From CAZFBR01 sp035353495 [NCBI: uncultured bacterium] (GTDB lineage Bacteria > DAOPZR01), in assembly GCA_964517215.1 (NCBI GenBank), contig CAZFBR010000034.1, positions 1-20,410 of the forward strand: a stretch of DNA of 20,410 nt, read 5' to 3'. This document shows positions 7,540-13,578 of this stretch, one piece after another. The translations under genes and the position numbers were made by a program. Numbering within the stretch: the stretch's first letter is position 1; each line of letters opens with the position of its first letter. The notes under the pieces are model-generated. The model searched no databases and had not been told where the DNA came from. It saw only the letters and a list, made by a program, of their open reading frames with translations.

Positions 7540-7866
7540 TCAGACGGTTCCGGCCGTCAATACATACCACCAGTTGCCCAGCACGGCAATGAGTGCCAGC
7601 CAGCGTGCGGCGGGAATATGCGGTCCGCGCGGCCAGTGCCCGCTGTCGCGTCGCGCCCGGGCGAAGCCCCAGGCCAGGTAGGCGGCGAGCAGCACACCGC
7701 CCAGAACCACGCCCGGATTGAAGGCCAGTGCGCCGGCGACATCCCCGCGCAGCAGGCAGAGGCAGGCGCGGGTGGCGCCGCAGGAGGGGCAGGGAATGCC
7801 GGTATAATGGCGGAACAGACACCCCCAGTCGCTGCCGGTCAGCCAGGTCGGCCAGGAGAGCAGCAT
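7540..7866 (-). CDS. DUF2752 small membrane protein
   Basis: 108 residues. The family signature is clear: GIPCPSCGATRACLCLLRGD followed by ALAFNPG (about residues 23-52). This is the conserved Cys-Pro-x-Cys-Gly-x-Thr-Arg and Asn-Pro pattern of DUF2752. Two or three hydrophobic segments follow or overlap it (VVLGGVLLAAYLAWGFA and WLALIAVLGNWWYVL), so it is an inner-membrane protein. No biochemical function is established for the family. The gene lies 6 bases after the Yip1-like gene and 10 bases before the cNMP-binding gene, so all three are surely co-transcribed. Confidence 0.87.
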   Translation of the reverse strand: MLLSWPTWLTGSDWGCLFRHYTGIPCPSCGATRACLCLLRGDVAGALAFNPGVVLGGVLLAAYLAWGFARARRDSGHWPRGPHIPAARWLALIAVLGNWWYVLTAGTV

Positions 7867-7872
7867 CGCGCC

Positions 7873-8583
7873 TTACCGGGGCAACCGGTGCAGCAGTTCG
7901 GTGAAGTTGCCGCCATCGGCAATCAAGGCGACGATGGCGGCACCGAATGCGGCAACTAACGCGCCCACCAATATGGTGCACAGGCAGGGGAAGAAGAGCG
8001 CCGCTACCGCTGCGCGCCACCCCTCGATCCGGTGCAAATGCATCAGGGCAAAAATCTCCAGGACCAGCGCCCAGATACCGCCCACCAGCGGCCCGATGAA
8101 CGGGACGATGGCGAGCAGCATGGGCCCCTGCGCGTACGCGACGGACCGGAAGGTCGCCTCGAAACCGCTGCGGGCGCCGCCGAAAATCAGCAGGGCAAGA
8201 TGGAGAAAGGCGGTGCCGATGAACAGGCCGATCACTGCGAAAATCGGACTGCAGACAATCAGCACGGCAGCAACGCCGATATTCATGCCGCCCTGAATGA
8301 GGGCGCCCGGCATCGCGTCATCGCCGGCAGTGGCGGCAGCGATGCCGGTAGTTGCCAGATTGGCGACCAGGTTCCACAACTGGCCGATGACGATGCCCGC
8401 GGTGGCAACAATGCCCCCATACCAGAGCGGGGCTTCAAGTCCGCCGGTGGCGGGCGTGCCGGCAAAGAACTCCCCCGGTGCGAGCAGCGATTGCCTGACC
8501 GTCTGCAGCAGAGCGGGGAACGTGCCCAGGGTGGCGCGCTGCTCCCACGGATTGGTGACCGTGGCGGTGACCGGCTCTTCCAT
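7873..8583 (-). CDS. Yip1-family integral membrane protein, first gene of the operon
   Basis: 236 residues. A cytosolic N-terminus of about 45 residues includes TVRQSLLAPGEFF, a stretch typical of bacterial Yip1/DUF1282 proteins (the 'P..FF' element before the first helix). Five or so hydrophobic segments follow, among them IVATAGIVIGQLWNLVA, IGVAAVLIVCSPIFAVIG, LLAIVPFIGPLVGGIWALVL and IVGWR-like C-terminal helices. Bacterial Yip1 proteins are poorly understood polytopic membrane proteins. The ATG follows a GGAGGA site and a promoter at 8615-8643, making this the operon head. It faces away from the pseudo-deacetylase operon. Confidence 0.85.
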   Translation of the reverse strand: MEEPVTATVTNPWEQRATLGTFPALLQTVRQSLLAPGEFFAGTPATGGLEAPLWYGGIVATAGIVIGQLWNLVANLATTGIAAATAGDDAMPGALIQGGMNIGVAAVLIVCSPIFAVIGLFIGTAFLHLALLIFGGARSGFEATFRSVAYAQGPMLLAIVPFIGPLVGGIWALVLEIFALMHLHRIEGWRAAVAALFFPCLCTILVGALVAAFGAAIVALIADGGNFTELLHRLPR

Positions 8584-8614
8584 GCGTTCCTCCGTCAGAC
8601 AGGATTAAGGGGGT

Positions 8615-8643
8615 ATTTTACACCGTCGGCGCTGTTAAGGCAA
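8615..8643 (-). promoter_or_regulatory. Promoter of the minus-strand five-gene operon
   Basis: On the minus strand, TTGCCT (8643-8638), a 17-bp spacer, then TAAAAT (8620-8615). The predicted start near 8608 leaves a leader of about 25 bases that holds the GGAGGA ribosome site. Its -35 box lies only 7 bp from the -35 box of the divergent plus-strand promoter. Confidence 0.72.
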
Positions 8644-8650
8644 ACGCCGA

Positions 8651-8679
8651 TTGACCCGCGCATACCGCACAGCTATACT
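8651..8679 (+). promoter_or_regulatory. Promoter of the pseudo-deacetylase operon, probably leaderless
   Basis: TTGACC at 8651-8656, a 17-bp spacer, TATACT at 8674-8679. Initiation six to seven bases past the -10 box falls on or next to the A of the ATG at 8686. No Shine-Dalgarno sequence precedes that ATG, in contrast to most genes in the window, so the mRNA is probably leaderless. Confidence 0.75.
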
Positions 8680-8685
8680 CGTACC

Positions 8686-9387
8686 ATGTTTTCTCGGTCA
8701 GTGGTTCTGGCATATCGGGCGGTGGCACCGACGGGTGACGGGGGTCAGATCGTGGCGGCGGACGCTTTTCGCCGGCAGGTGGAGACCCTGCGCGCCTGCG
8801 GGTATGCATTCTGCCGGCCGGAAGAGTATCACACCGGCGGGGGCGGGCGGCGGGTGCTCCTGACCTTTGACGGCGGGAGTGATGATACCGCCCGCCATGC
8901 GTTCCCCTGGCTGGCGCAGCAGCGCATCCCCGCACTGGTGTTCATCGCCCCGGGCGATATCCGCGCCGGCCGGGTTTTTGCCGGCCGGCAGCCGATGACG
9001 ACGACCATGGTGCGCGAACTGGCGCGGACCGGCTGGCTGACGTTTGGCTGCAGCGGCGAGCGGCGGGTGCATCTGGCCGACTTTCCCACGACGGTGCAGG
9101 AGCATGACCTGCGCAGCGCGCAGCAGGCGGTGGCGGAACTGACGGACCTGCCCTGCGTGTGGTTCTGTCCCCCGTACGACGAATGCACGGCGGAATTGGC
9201 GGCTGTGGCGCAAAGAATCTTCCGGGCGACATTCATGACGCCGGCAGCCCGCCGCCCGCTGCCGGCCGGTGCCGCGGTTATTGCGCGGCGGGCGGTGACG
9301 GGCGGCACCGGGACGTTGGGTTTTTTGCGCCGCCTGACTGTACTGGAACCATGGTGGCAGCATCGGGTGCGGGACGCATGGCAGTGA
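8686..9387 (+). CDS. Polysaccharide-deacetylase-fold protein with degenerate active site
   Basis: 233 residues with the outline of a NodB/CE4 polysaccharide deacetylase: LLTFDGGSDDTARHAFPWLA, then RIPALVFIAPG, then WFCPPYDECTAELAAVA (the 'RxPY'-like motif 3 with Arg replaced). Active CE4 enzymes need TFDDG and HxxxH. Here motif 1 is TFDGG (Asp62 kept, the metal-binding Asp replaced by Gly63). Motif 2 reads FGCSGERRVH, so the first metal His is Cys122. It is therefore probably a non-catalytic binding protein or has changed chemistry. The ATG at 8686 is fixed by the promoter at 8651-8679; the longer open frame upstream runs antisense through the Yip1-like gene and is not real. The stop overlaps the start of the flippase gene by 10 bases, so they are coupled. 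Confidence 0.77.
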   Translation: MFSRSVVLAYRAVAPTGDGGQIVAADAFRRQVETLRACGYAFCRPEEYHTGGGGRRVLLTFDGGSDDTARHAFPWLAQQRIPALVFIAPGDIRAGRVFAGRQPMTTTMVRELARTGWLTFGCSGERRVHLADFPTTVQEHDLRSAQQAVAELTDLPCVWFCPPYDECTAELAAVAQRIFRATFMTPAARRPLPAGAAVIARRAVTGGTGTLGFLRRLTVLEPWWQHRVRDAWQ

Positions 9388-10676
9388 ATGACCGGCCGGC
9401 GCCGACGCGCAGGGTGGGTGCCGGGCTGCTGGCGCTCAATGCGCTGGCCCGCCTGGCCAGCGGAGGGGGGAAGTTCCTTTTTCATTTTCTCGTTGCGGCG
9501 ACCACCGGACCCGCGGGCAAGGGCGTCATTGCCGTGCTGGAAGTGCTGCTCAACACGCTGTTTTCCCTCTGCCACTTCGGCCTGGCGCGCAGCGCGCTGA
9601 CCGCCATCACCCGCGACGGCTGTGACCGCGCGGCGACCCTGCGCACCATGACCCGCCTGTTGCTGGTCTCCTGCCTGCTGGTCGGGATGGCGGGTGCGGC
9701 GGGATTGTGGTACCTCGGGGTGCGGGACGGGTGCGGTACCGTCGCCGGCCTGCCGGTGCTGGCGGTCCTGCTCTTTGCGGCCTGCCTGCCCGCCAAACTG
9801 CTGTTTGAAAGCGATCTGTTCCTGCTGCCGGCGCTGGGCGGGGCCCGCGGGGCGAATGTGCTGCACTGCGGGCGCGGCCTGCTGCTCCTGCTGTTGTGGG
9901 GCATGGCGTGGCTGCTGGCCGGCACGCTGACGGTGAACGGGATTGCCGGCCTGTACCTGATCAGTTTCCTGCTGCTGGCGCTGCTGGCGGATGCGCTGCT
10001 GCGGCGGGCGGCGGGCGCACCGGCCGGGGCGGGCGCATCAGCGTGGACGCTGCTGCGCGGCGGCGCGGCGGTGCAGCCGGGGTATCTGGCGATGTACCTG
10101 CTGCTGTTCGTCGATCAGTTCATGCTGCAGCATTACGCCGGCAGCGAACAGGTCGGCTACTATTCGCTGGGAGTGAATCTGATCACGGGGATGATGGTGC
10201 TGGGCGAAGGCATTCATTTTGCCCTGCTGTCGCGCAGCGATCAGCTGGCGGGCGATCCTGCGCGTCTGCGCCGGGCGACGCTGCGGGCGATTGCTCTTGC
10301 CGTCGCGGGGAGCGTCGTGCTGGCGGTGGTCGGCTATCTTGCGGTGCCGTCGCTGCTGGCCAGGTTCCTGCCGGCGTTCCTGCCGACGGCCGATTCGTTT
10401 GCCTGGCTGTTGCCCGGCCTGGTGGCGATTGCCATCCCCGTCCAATGCGAGGCGTTCCTGATGCTCACCGGACGGTATGCGGTGTTCACCCTGACCGCCC
10501 TGGCGGCGCTGGCGGTGAATCTCGGGCTGAATCTGTGCTGGCTGCCGACGCGCGGGGCGGTGGGCGCGGCCCAGGCCGCCTCGCTGGCGTACGGGGTGCT
10601 CGCGGTTATGCTGCTGGCGGTGGTCTGGCGGGCGCCGGGGCGTGACGCCGCGGGTGAAACAAGCTATAAGCGGTAA
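9378..10676 (+). CDS. Polysaccharide-flippase-like integral membrane protein (MOP/Wzx type)
   Basis: 432 residues and strongly hydrophobic, with about 12 predicted membrane segments, the count expected for oligosaccharide flippases of the MOP superfamily (Wzx, MurJ). Typical features are the N-terminal LALNALARLASGGGKFLFHF, the central YLAMYLLLFVDQFMLQHYAG with EQVGYYSLGVNL (very like the conserved middle of polysaccharide biosynthesis proteins), and a C-terminal LGLNLCWLPTRGAVGAAQA. Such proteins move lipid-linked glycans across the inner membrane. The ATG at 9378 lies inside the end of the deacetylase-like gene; an in-frame ATG at 9351 is an alternative. The pairing with a deacetylase-fold protein supports a glycan-related role. 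No glycosyltransferases are present in the window. Confidence 0.83.
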   Translation: MAVNDRPAPTRRVGAGLLALNALARLASGGGKFLFHFLVAATTGPAGKGVIAVLEVLLNTLFSLCHFGLARSALTAITRDGCDRAATLRTMTRLLLVSCLLVGMAGAAGLWYLGVRDGCGTVAGLPVLAVLLFAACLPAKLLFESDLFLLPALGGARGANVLHCGRGLLLLLLWGMAWLLAGTLTVNGIAGLYLISFLLLALLADALLRRAAGAPAGAGASAWTLLRGGAAVQPGYLAMYLLLFVDQFMLQHYAGSEQVGYYSLGVNLITGMMVLGEGIHFALLSRSDQLAGDPARLRRATLRAIALAVAGSVVLAVVGYLAVPSLLARFLPAFLPTADSFAWLLPGLVAIAIPVQCEAFLMLTGRYAVFTLTALAALAVNLGLNLCWLPTRGAVGAAQAASLAYGVLAVMLLAVVWRAPGRDAAGETSYKR

Positions 10677-10678
10677 TT

Positions 10679-10697
10679 CGCCGGCGGGGTGCCGGCG
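10679..10697. repeat. Stem-loop between flippase and cupin genes
   Basis: CGCCGGC (10679-10685) and GCCGGCG (10691-10697) form a perfect 7-bp stem with a 5-base loop, starting 2 bases after the flippase stop and ending 6 bases before the GGGAGGAA ribosome site of the cupin gene. No T-run follows, so it is more likely an mRNA-processing or stability element than a terminator. Confidence 0.55.
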
Positions 10698-10713
10698 CGG
10701 CAGGGAGGAAACC

Positions 10714-10983
10714 ATGGCGAAAGTGCATATCAGCCGGCCGGACGAGGCAGAGCAGGAGCGGCTGGGCGTCACCGAATGGGGCGAGTGGGGCTGCAGCAGG
10801 AGCAGCTTCCCGTGGGAATACGATGAAAAGGAGACCTGCCTGATTATCGAGGGCGAGGTTGACGTGGTTACCGATCACGGGACGTATCATCTCACCCCGG
10901 GCGATCTGGTCGTGTTCCCCAAGGGGTTGGCCTGCACCTGGCAGGTGAAGAAGAACGTGCGCAAGTACTACCGGTTCGGATGA
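10714..10983 (+). CDS. Small single-domain cupin (DUF861/Cupin_3 type)
   Basis: 89 residues making one cupin barrel. The pattern is that of the DUF861 group: WGCSRSSFPWEYDEKETCLI, IIEGEVDVVTDHGTYHLTPG, GDLVVFPKGLACTWQV and RKYYRF at the end. Members are small soluble proteins; some are linked to ureidoglycolate-like or sugar-binding roles, but most have no proven function. The usual His ligands of enzymatic cupins are few here, which favours ligand binding over catalysis. The ATG follows GGGAGGAAACC. Its stop overlaps the start of the PD40 protein (ATGA), so the two are translated as a pair. Confidence 0.85.
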   Translation: MAKVHISRPDEAEQERLGVTEWGEWGCSRSSFPWEYDEKETCLIIEGEVDVVTDHGTYHLTPGDLVVFPKGLACTWQVKKNVRKYYRFG

Positions 10984-12251
10984 GCATGGGCCGGGTGCTG
11001 CGCGCGCTGCTTGGCCGGCTGCTGCTGCTGCTGGCCCTGGTGGTGCTGGCGGCGGTCGCTTTGACGGCGGGGCTGCTGGTCCTCGGTTCGGGCCAGCAGG
11101 TGGCGCGCGATCTGGCCAAACTGCGGCCGCCGGCGGATACGGCGCCGGCGTCGGCGGACACCAAACCGGTGGTGACCGCAACGGCGCCGACTGCTGTGCT
11201 GCTGCGCGGCTACGGGGCGCAACCCGCCTGGCTGCCGAATGGTGACAGTTTCATCTGCCAGCGCAACGTGGCCGGGGTGATGGAGCTGTTTATTGACCGC
11301 GGCGACGGCGGTGACTCACGCTGCCTGACCCTGGGCGGTGCGGTACCGGCGGAACTGCGCGGCAAGCACAAGGGCAATGCGGTGGTGCATCCGTCGGGAA
11401 AATATGTGCTGTTCACCGCGGAAAACCGCCAGGGGGATCATGGTCAGGGCACATTGCCGGAAAGCGGGTATGACCATGATCTGTGGGCGATGAGCATCGA
11501 CGGGGGGAAGTACTGGCGGCTGGCGGAAACGCCGGAGCGGCAGGCGGTGGCGGGTTTGGTGCTGTCGCGGGACGGGCGGCGGTTGCTGTGGAGCCGGCAG
11601 ACCGGGCTGCCGCAGGCGACCGTGACGGGTCGTGAACTGGGCGTGCGCGAATTGTGCCTGGCGGATCTGTTCATCAGCCGGCAGGGGGTGCGGCTGGGTG
11701 CGCTCCGCACCATGCAGCCGTTCGGTCCGGGCTATTATGCCACCGGCAGTTTTCTGCGCGACAACCGCTCCTTCCTGTTTTCGGCCGCCGATTCGGGGGC
11801 CAGTGCCTTCGGCGCGGATGTGTACCGTTATGACGCGCGGCGCCGGCGGACGGTGCGGCTGACCGCCACGCCGCAGGTGTTCGACGTGCAGGCGCAGCTG
11901 GCGCCGAACGGCGAGCTGCTGGTGTGGTCGGCCGGCCGGCCGGATACGGCCAGCACCAACGCCTGGCGATCGGAATTGTACATTATGCGGCTGCAGGATT
12001 CGACGGTCGTGCAGCTGACCCATTTCAACGAACCGGGGTATGACGAATTCCTGCGGATGCCCACGGATATCGGCCGCCCCGACTGGCATCCCCGCGGAGA
12101 CACGCTGGCGGCATCCTACCGGTATCGGCGGGGAATCATGGGCTGGCAGCAGCGGATCTTTGTCTTGCCGTTGACGACCGCGGCCGGCGAAATCCTGCCC
12201 GTCCTGCGCCGGCAGCGGCGGCCGGCGACCCGCAAATCCGGCATATCCTGA
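10980..12251 (+). CDS. Membrane-anchored TolB-like PD40 beta-propeller protein
   Basis: 423 residues. An N-terminal hydrophobic segment (about 9-37, LLLLLALVVLAAVALTAGLL) is an uncleaved anchor or signal, followed by a short Pro/Ala linker and a periplasmic or extracellular propeller. At least five PD40/WD40-like blades can be seen by their 'P(N/S/R)G' turns: AQPAWLPNGDSFICQR, GNAVVHPSGKYVLFTAEN, AGLVLSRDGRRLLWSRQ, VQAQLAPNGELLVWSAG and IGRPDWHPRGDTLAASYR. Such propellers bind proteins or glycans, as in TolB. It starts inside the stop of the cupin gene. It is the last gene of the 8686-12251 operon. The ligand is unknown; the context points to an envelope role. Confidence 0.8.
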   Translation: MSMGRVLRALLGRLLLLLALVVLAAVALTAGLLVLGSGQQVARDLAKLRPPADTAPASADTKPVVTATAPTAVLLRGYGAQPAWLPNGDSFICQRNVAGVMELFIDRGDGGDSRCLTLGGAVPAELRGKHKGNAVVHPSGKYVLFTAENRQGDHGQGTLPESGYDHDLWAMSIDGGKYWRLAETPERQAVAGLVLSRDGRRLLWSRQTGLPQATVTGRELGVRELCLADLFISRQGVRLGALRTMQPFGPGYYATGSFLRDNRSFLFSAADSGASAFGADVYRYDARRRRTVRLTATPQVFDVQAQLAPNGELLVWSAGRPDTASTNAWRSELYIMRLQDSTVVQLTHFNEPGYDEFLRMPTDIGRPDWHPRGDTLAASYRYRRGIMGWQQRIFVLPLTTAAGEILPVLRRQRRPATRKSGIS

Positions 12252-12481
12252 CGCAATATCTTAATTGTGCGGCAGAGTAAGCGCTGCTTGTCGTCCCGAG
12301 GGATGAGTCGAGGGTGAACGATACGGCTGGGCAGTTCCGTTTTGGCTGTCGCGTCGCCACGCACTACGAAGCGGCAAGCGCATGCCGGACAACTGTTGCG
12401 ACGGGAAGCAGACGTTGGTCATTCGCTCGGGCAGTTTCGCCGGGGCACCGCTTCCGCGGCTGCCGCCGGCAGGAGTTGCAG
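12252..12481. other. Intergenic region between convergent genes, no gene seen
   Basis: About 230 bases separate the PD40 gene (plus) from the terminator of the DUF296 gene (minus). No open frame here has a ribosome site or family signature, and no clear plus-strand terminator with a T-run is visible. Confidence 0.6.
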
Positions 12482-12516
12482 AAAAAAACGGGGGGCAGGC
12501 GAACCCGCCACCCCGT
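12482..12516 (-). terminator. Strong intrinsic terminator of the HTH-DUF296 operon
   Basis: Read on the minus strand, a GC-rich hairpin (12516-12488; outer stem ACGGGG/CCCCGT, inner GG-rich stem with small bulges, 5-base loop) is followed at once by seven T's (12488-12482). It lies 15 bases after the DUF296 stop. There is no T-run on the plus-strand side, so it acts in the minus direction. Confidence 0.85.
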
Positions 12517-12531
12517 CGGGGGATCAGATGC

Positions 12532-12918
12532 TCAGGCAGCGGCTGCCAGTGTTGCCGCCGGCCCGCGGGCCAGCGGTTCAAAGACCAGCTCGCAACTGCC
12601 GCTGACTACCGCTGCGGTCAGCCAGCCGGTCTGCGCCGGTTCGCGGTCATTGCCATCCAGTGCGATGCGGCAGCGGATGGCGAGACCATGGCCATGCGGC
12701 ATGATGCTGCCGTTGAGCGGCGCAAGGGCAAATCGCCTGCTCACTGTCGCGCCGGCCGGACCGCCGCTGGCGAGCGTTACCCGGGCGACACCGCCCAATC
12801 CGGTGAAGGCGGCGGCACGGATCTGCTCACGCCGGCAGAATTCACGCAGCGACGCGATGATCTCTTCGCCCGGCAGCAGCGTCAGCAGGTAGCGATTGCC
12901 AAAGGGAGTCGCACGCAT
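12532..12918 (-). CDS. DUF296/PCC-domain protein
   Basis: 128 residues covering a single PCC (plants and prokaryotes conserved, DUF296) domain. The start reads RYLLTLLPGEEIIASLREFC with REQIRAAAFTGLGGVARVTL, matching the family's 'L.pGe.i...l..fc....i..a...giG.v..v.L' pattern. A later IMPHGHGLAIRCRIALDG and VSGSCELVFEPL complete the fold. Bacterial members are small trimeric soluble proteins, some with AT-hook relatives in plants that bind DNA; no catalytic function is established. The ATG chosen starts at the beginning of the domain, 13 bases after the stop of the HTH gene; the frame is open upstream but overlaps that gene. It has only a weak ribosome site and may depend on translation of the HTH gene. 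A strong terminator follows. Confidence 0.8.
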   Translation of the reverse strand: MRATPFGNRYLLTLLPGEEIIASLREFCRREQIRAAAFTGLGGVARVTLASGGPAGATVSRRFALAPLNGSIMPHGHGLAIRCRIALDGNDREPAQTGWLTAAVVSGSCELVFEPLARGPAATLAAAA

Positions 12919-12931
12919 GCTGGCGGCTGAC

Positions 12932-13312
12932 CTACGCGGCCTGCTGCGCGCCGTCGCCGGCAGCGGTTTGCGGTTCGGCCATGGTGATGGCCGGGGCAGT
13001 GACGGTCGGCGTCGTTGCCACCGTCGGGGTTGCGAGCGGCCGCCGCGGTTTGCGACCGCGTCCCGGCTTGTCACTCAAACCCTGAATACCGTTGTGCAGG
13101 AAACGGTGGGCCCACTTGTAGATGTGCGGACGCTCGATATCGACCGTACGCGAGATGGCGGAGCAGGAGACACCCTGCGACAGCATCAGAATGATGCGGG
13201 CGCGGCGGGCAAGCCCGGCTGATACCGTGGTTGAGCGCTGCCACGACTCGAGTTCCACCTGCTGATCCGGCGATAATGCAATAGACAGACTGGTTTTACG
13301 TCCCTGAACCAT
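12932..13312 (-). CDS. IS630-like helix-turn-helix protein with low-complexity tail
   Basis: 126 residues. Residues ~12-90 match the DNA-binding N-terminal half of IS630-family transposases and related HTH_29/HTH_32 proteins: LARRARIILMLSQGVSCSAI (first helix-turn-helix), RPHIYKWAHRFLHNGIQGL and SDKPGRGRKPR. The catalytic DDE domain that should follow is missing. Instead there is a Thr/Ala/Pro-rich tail (from Arg91) ending in QQAA, so this is a stand-alone DNA-binding protein. The ATG at 13312 has an excellent GAGGAGGGG ribosome site, which argues for a used gene rather than decay. It heads a two-gene operon with DUF296. A repeat-rich AT-rich stretch upstream may be its operator. It may be a domesticated transposase domain acting as a regulator. 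Confidence 0.78.
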   Translation of the reverse strand: MVQGRKTSLSIALSPDQQVELESWQRSTTVSAGLARRARIILMLSQGVSCSAISRTVDIERPHIYKWAHRFLHNGIQGLSDKPGRGRKPRRPLATPTVATTPTVTAPAITMAEPQTAAGDGAQQAA

Positions 13313-13331
13313 GTTTCCCCTCCTCAAAGGA

Positions 13332-13442
13332 AATTGTTTTTGTGTCTGTTTTTAGTATCGGTAAAAAACCGCCCCAAACTTGAGAAAAAAATGCAATTGT
13401 GTCCTGTTTTTTGAAGTATTACATTAGGAAAATGCGGTTTTT
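13332..13442. promoter_or_regulatory. AT-rich divergent control region with direct and inverted repeats
   Basis: Between the HTH gene (minus) and the cheV-like gene (plus) lies a markedly AT-rich stretch. An imperfect direct repeat is seen: TGTGTC-TGTTTTT-AGTAT at 13341-13358 and TGTGTCC-TGTTTTTT-GA-AGTAT at 13398-13419. An exact inverted pair, AAAAACCGC (13364-13372) and GCGGTTTTT (13434-13442), brackets the second copy. It probably holds the HTH gene's promoter, although no -35/-10 pair stands out on the minus strand. Confidence 0.55.
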
Positions 13443-13463
13443 CAGGAAAAGCGGGCGGTGTTG

Positions 13464-13492
13464 TTGTCGCTACGCGATGATTATGCTATGGT
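13464..13492 (+). promoter_or_regulatory. Candidate promoter of the cheV-like gene
   Basis: TTGTCG at 13464-13469, a 17-bp spacer, TATGGT at 13487-13492; the -10 box is identical to that of topA. The leader would be about 80 bases. A second -10-like TATACT at 13546-13551 has no matching -35 box. Confidence 0.5.
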
Positions 13493-13578
13493 GGCAGGGC
13501 AGAGAATAAACGTCGATTATGGCACGTCCGCAATAAGAGGGACAGTATACTCTATTGGAAGCTATTTGGAAAGAAAGG

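Noticed and set aside
8965-8989. Perfect 9-bp stem (GCCGGCCGG/CCGGCCGGC, loop with five T's) within the pseudo-deacetylase gene
   Set aside because: GGCC/CCGG runs are common in this GC-rich sequence and the T-run is in the loop, so it is not a terminator; likely chance.
12932-13442. A complete IS630-family insertion sequence
   Set aside because: No DDE catalytic domain, no convincing terminal inverted repeats flanking the gene and no TA duplication could be identified.
13493-13520. Sigma-28 flagellar promoter upstream of the cheV-like gene (GTCGATTA resembles GCCGATAA)
   Set aside because: No TAAA box at the required distance; the sigma-70-type pair at 13464-13492 is better.
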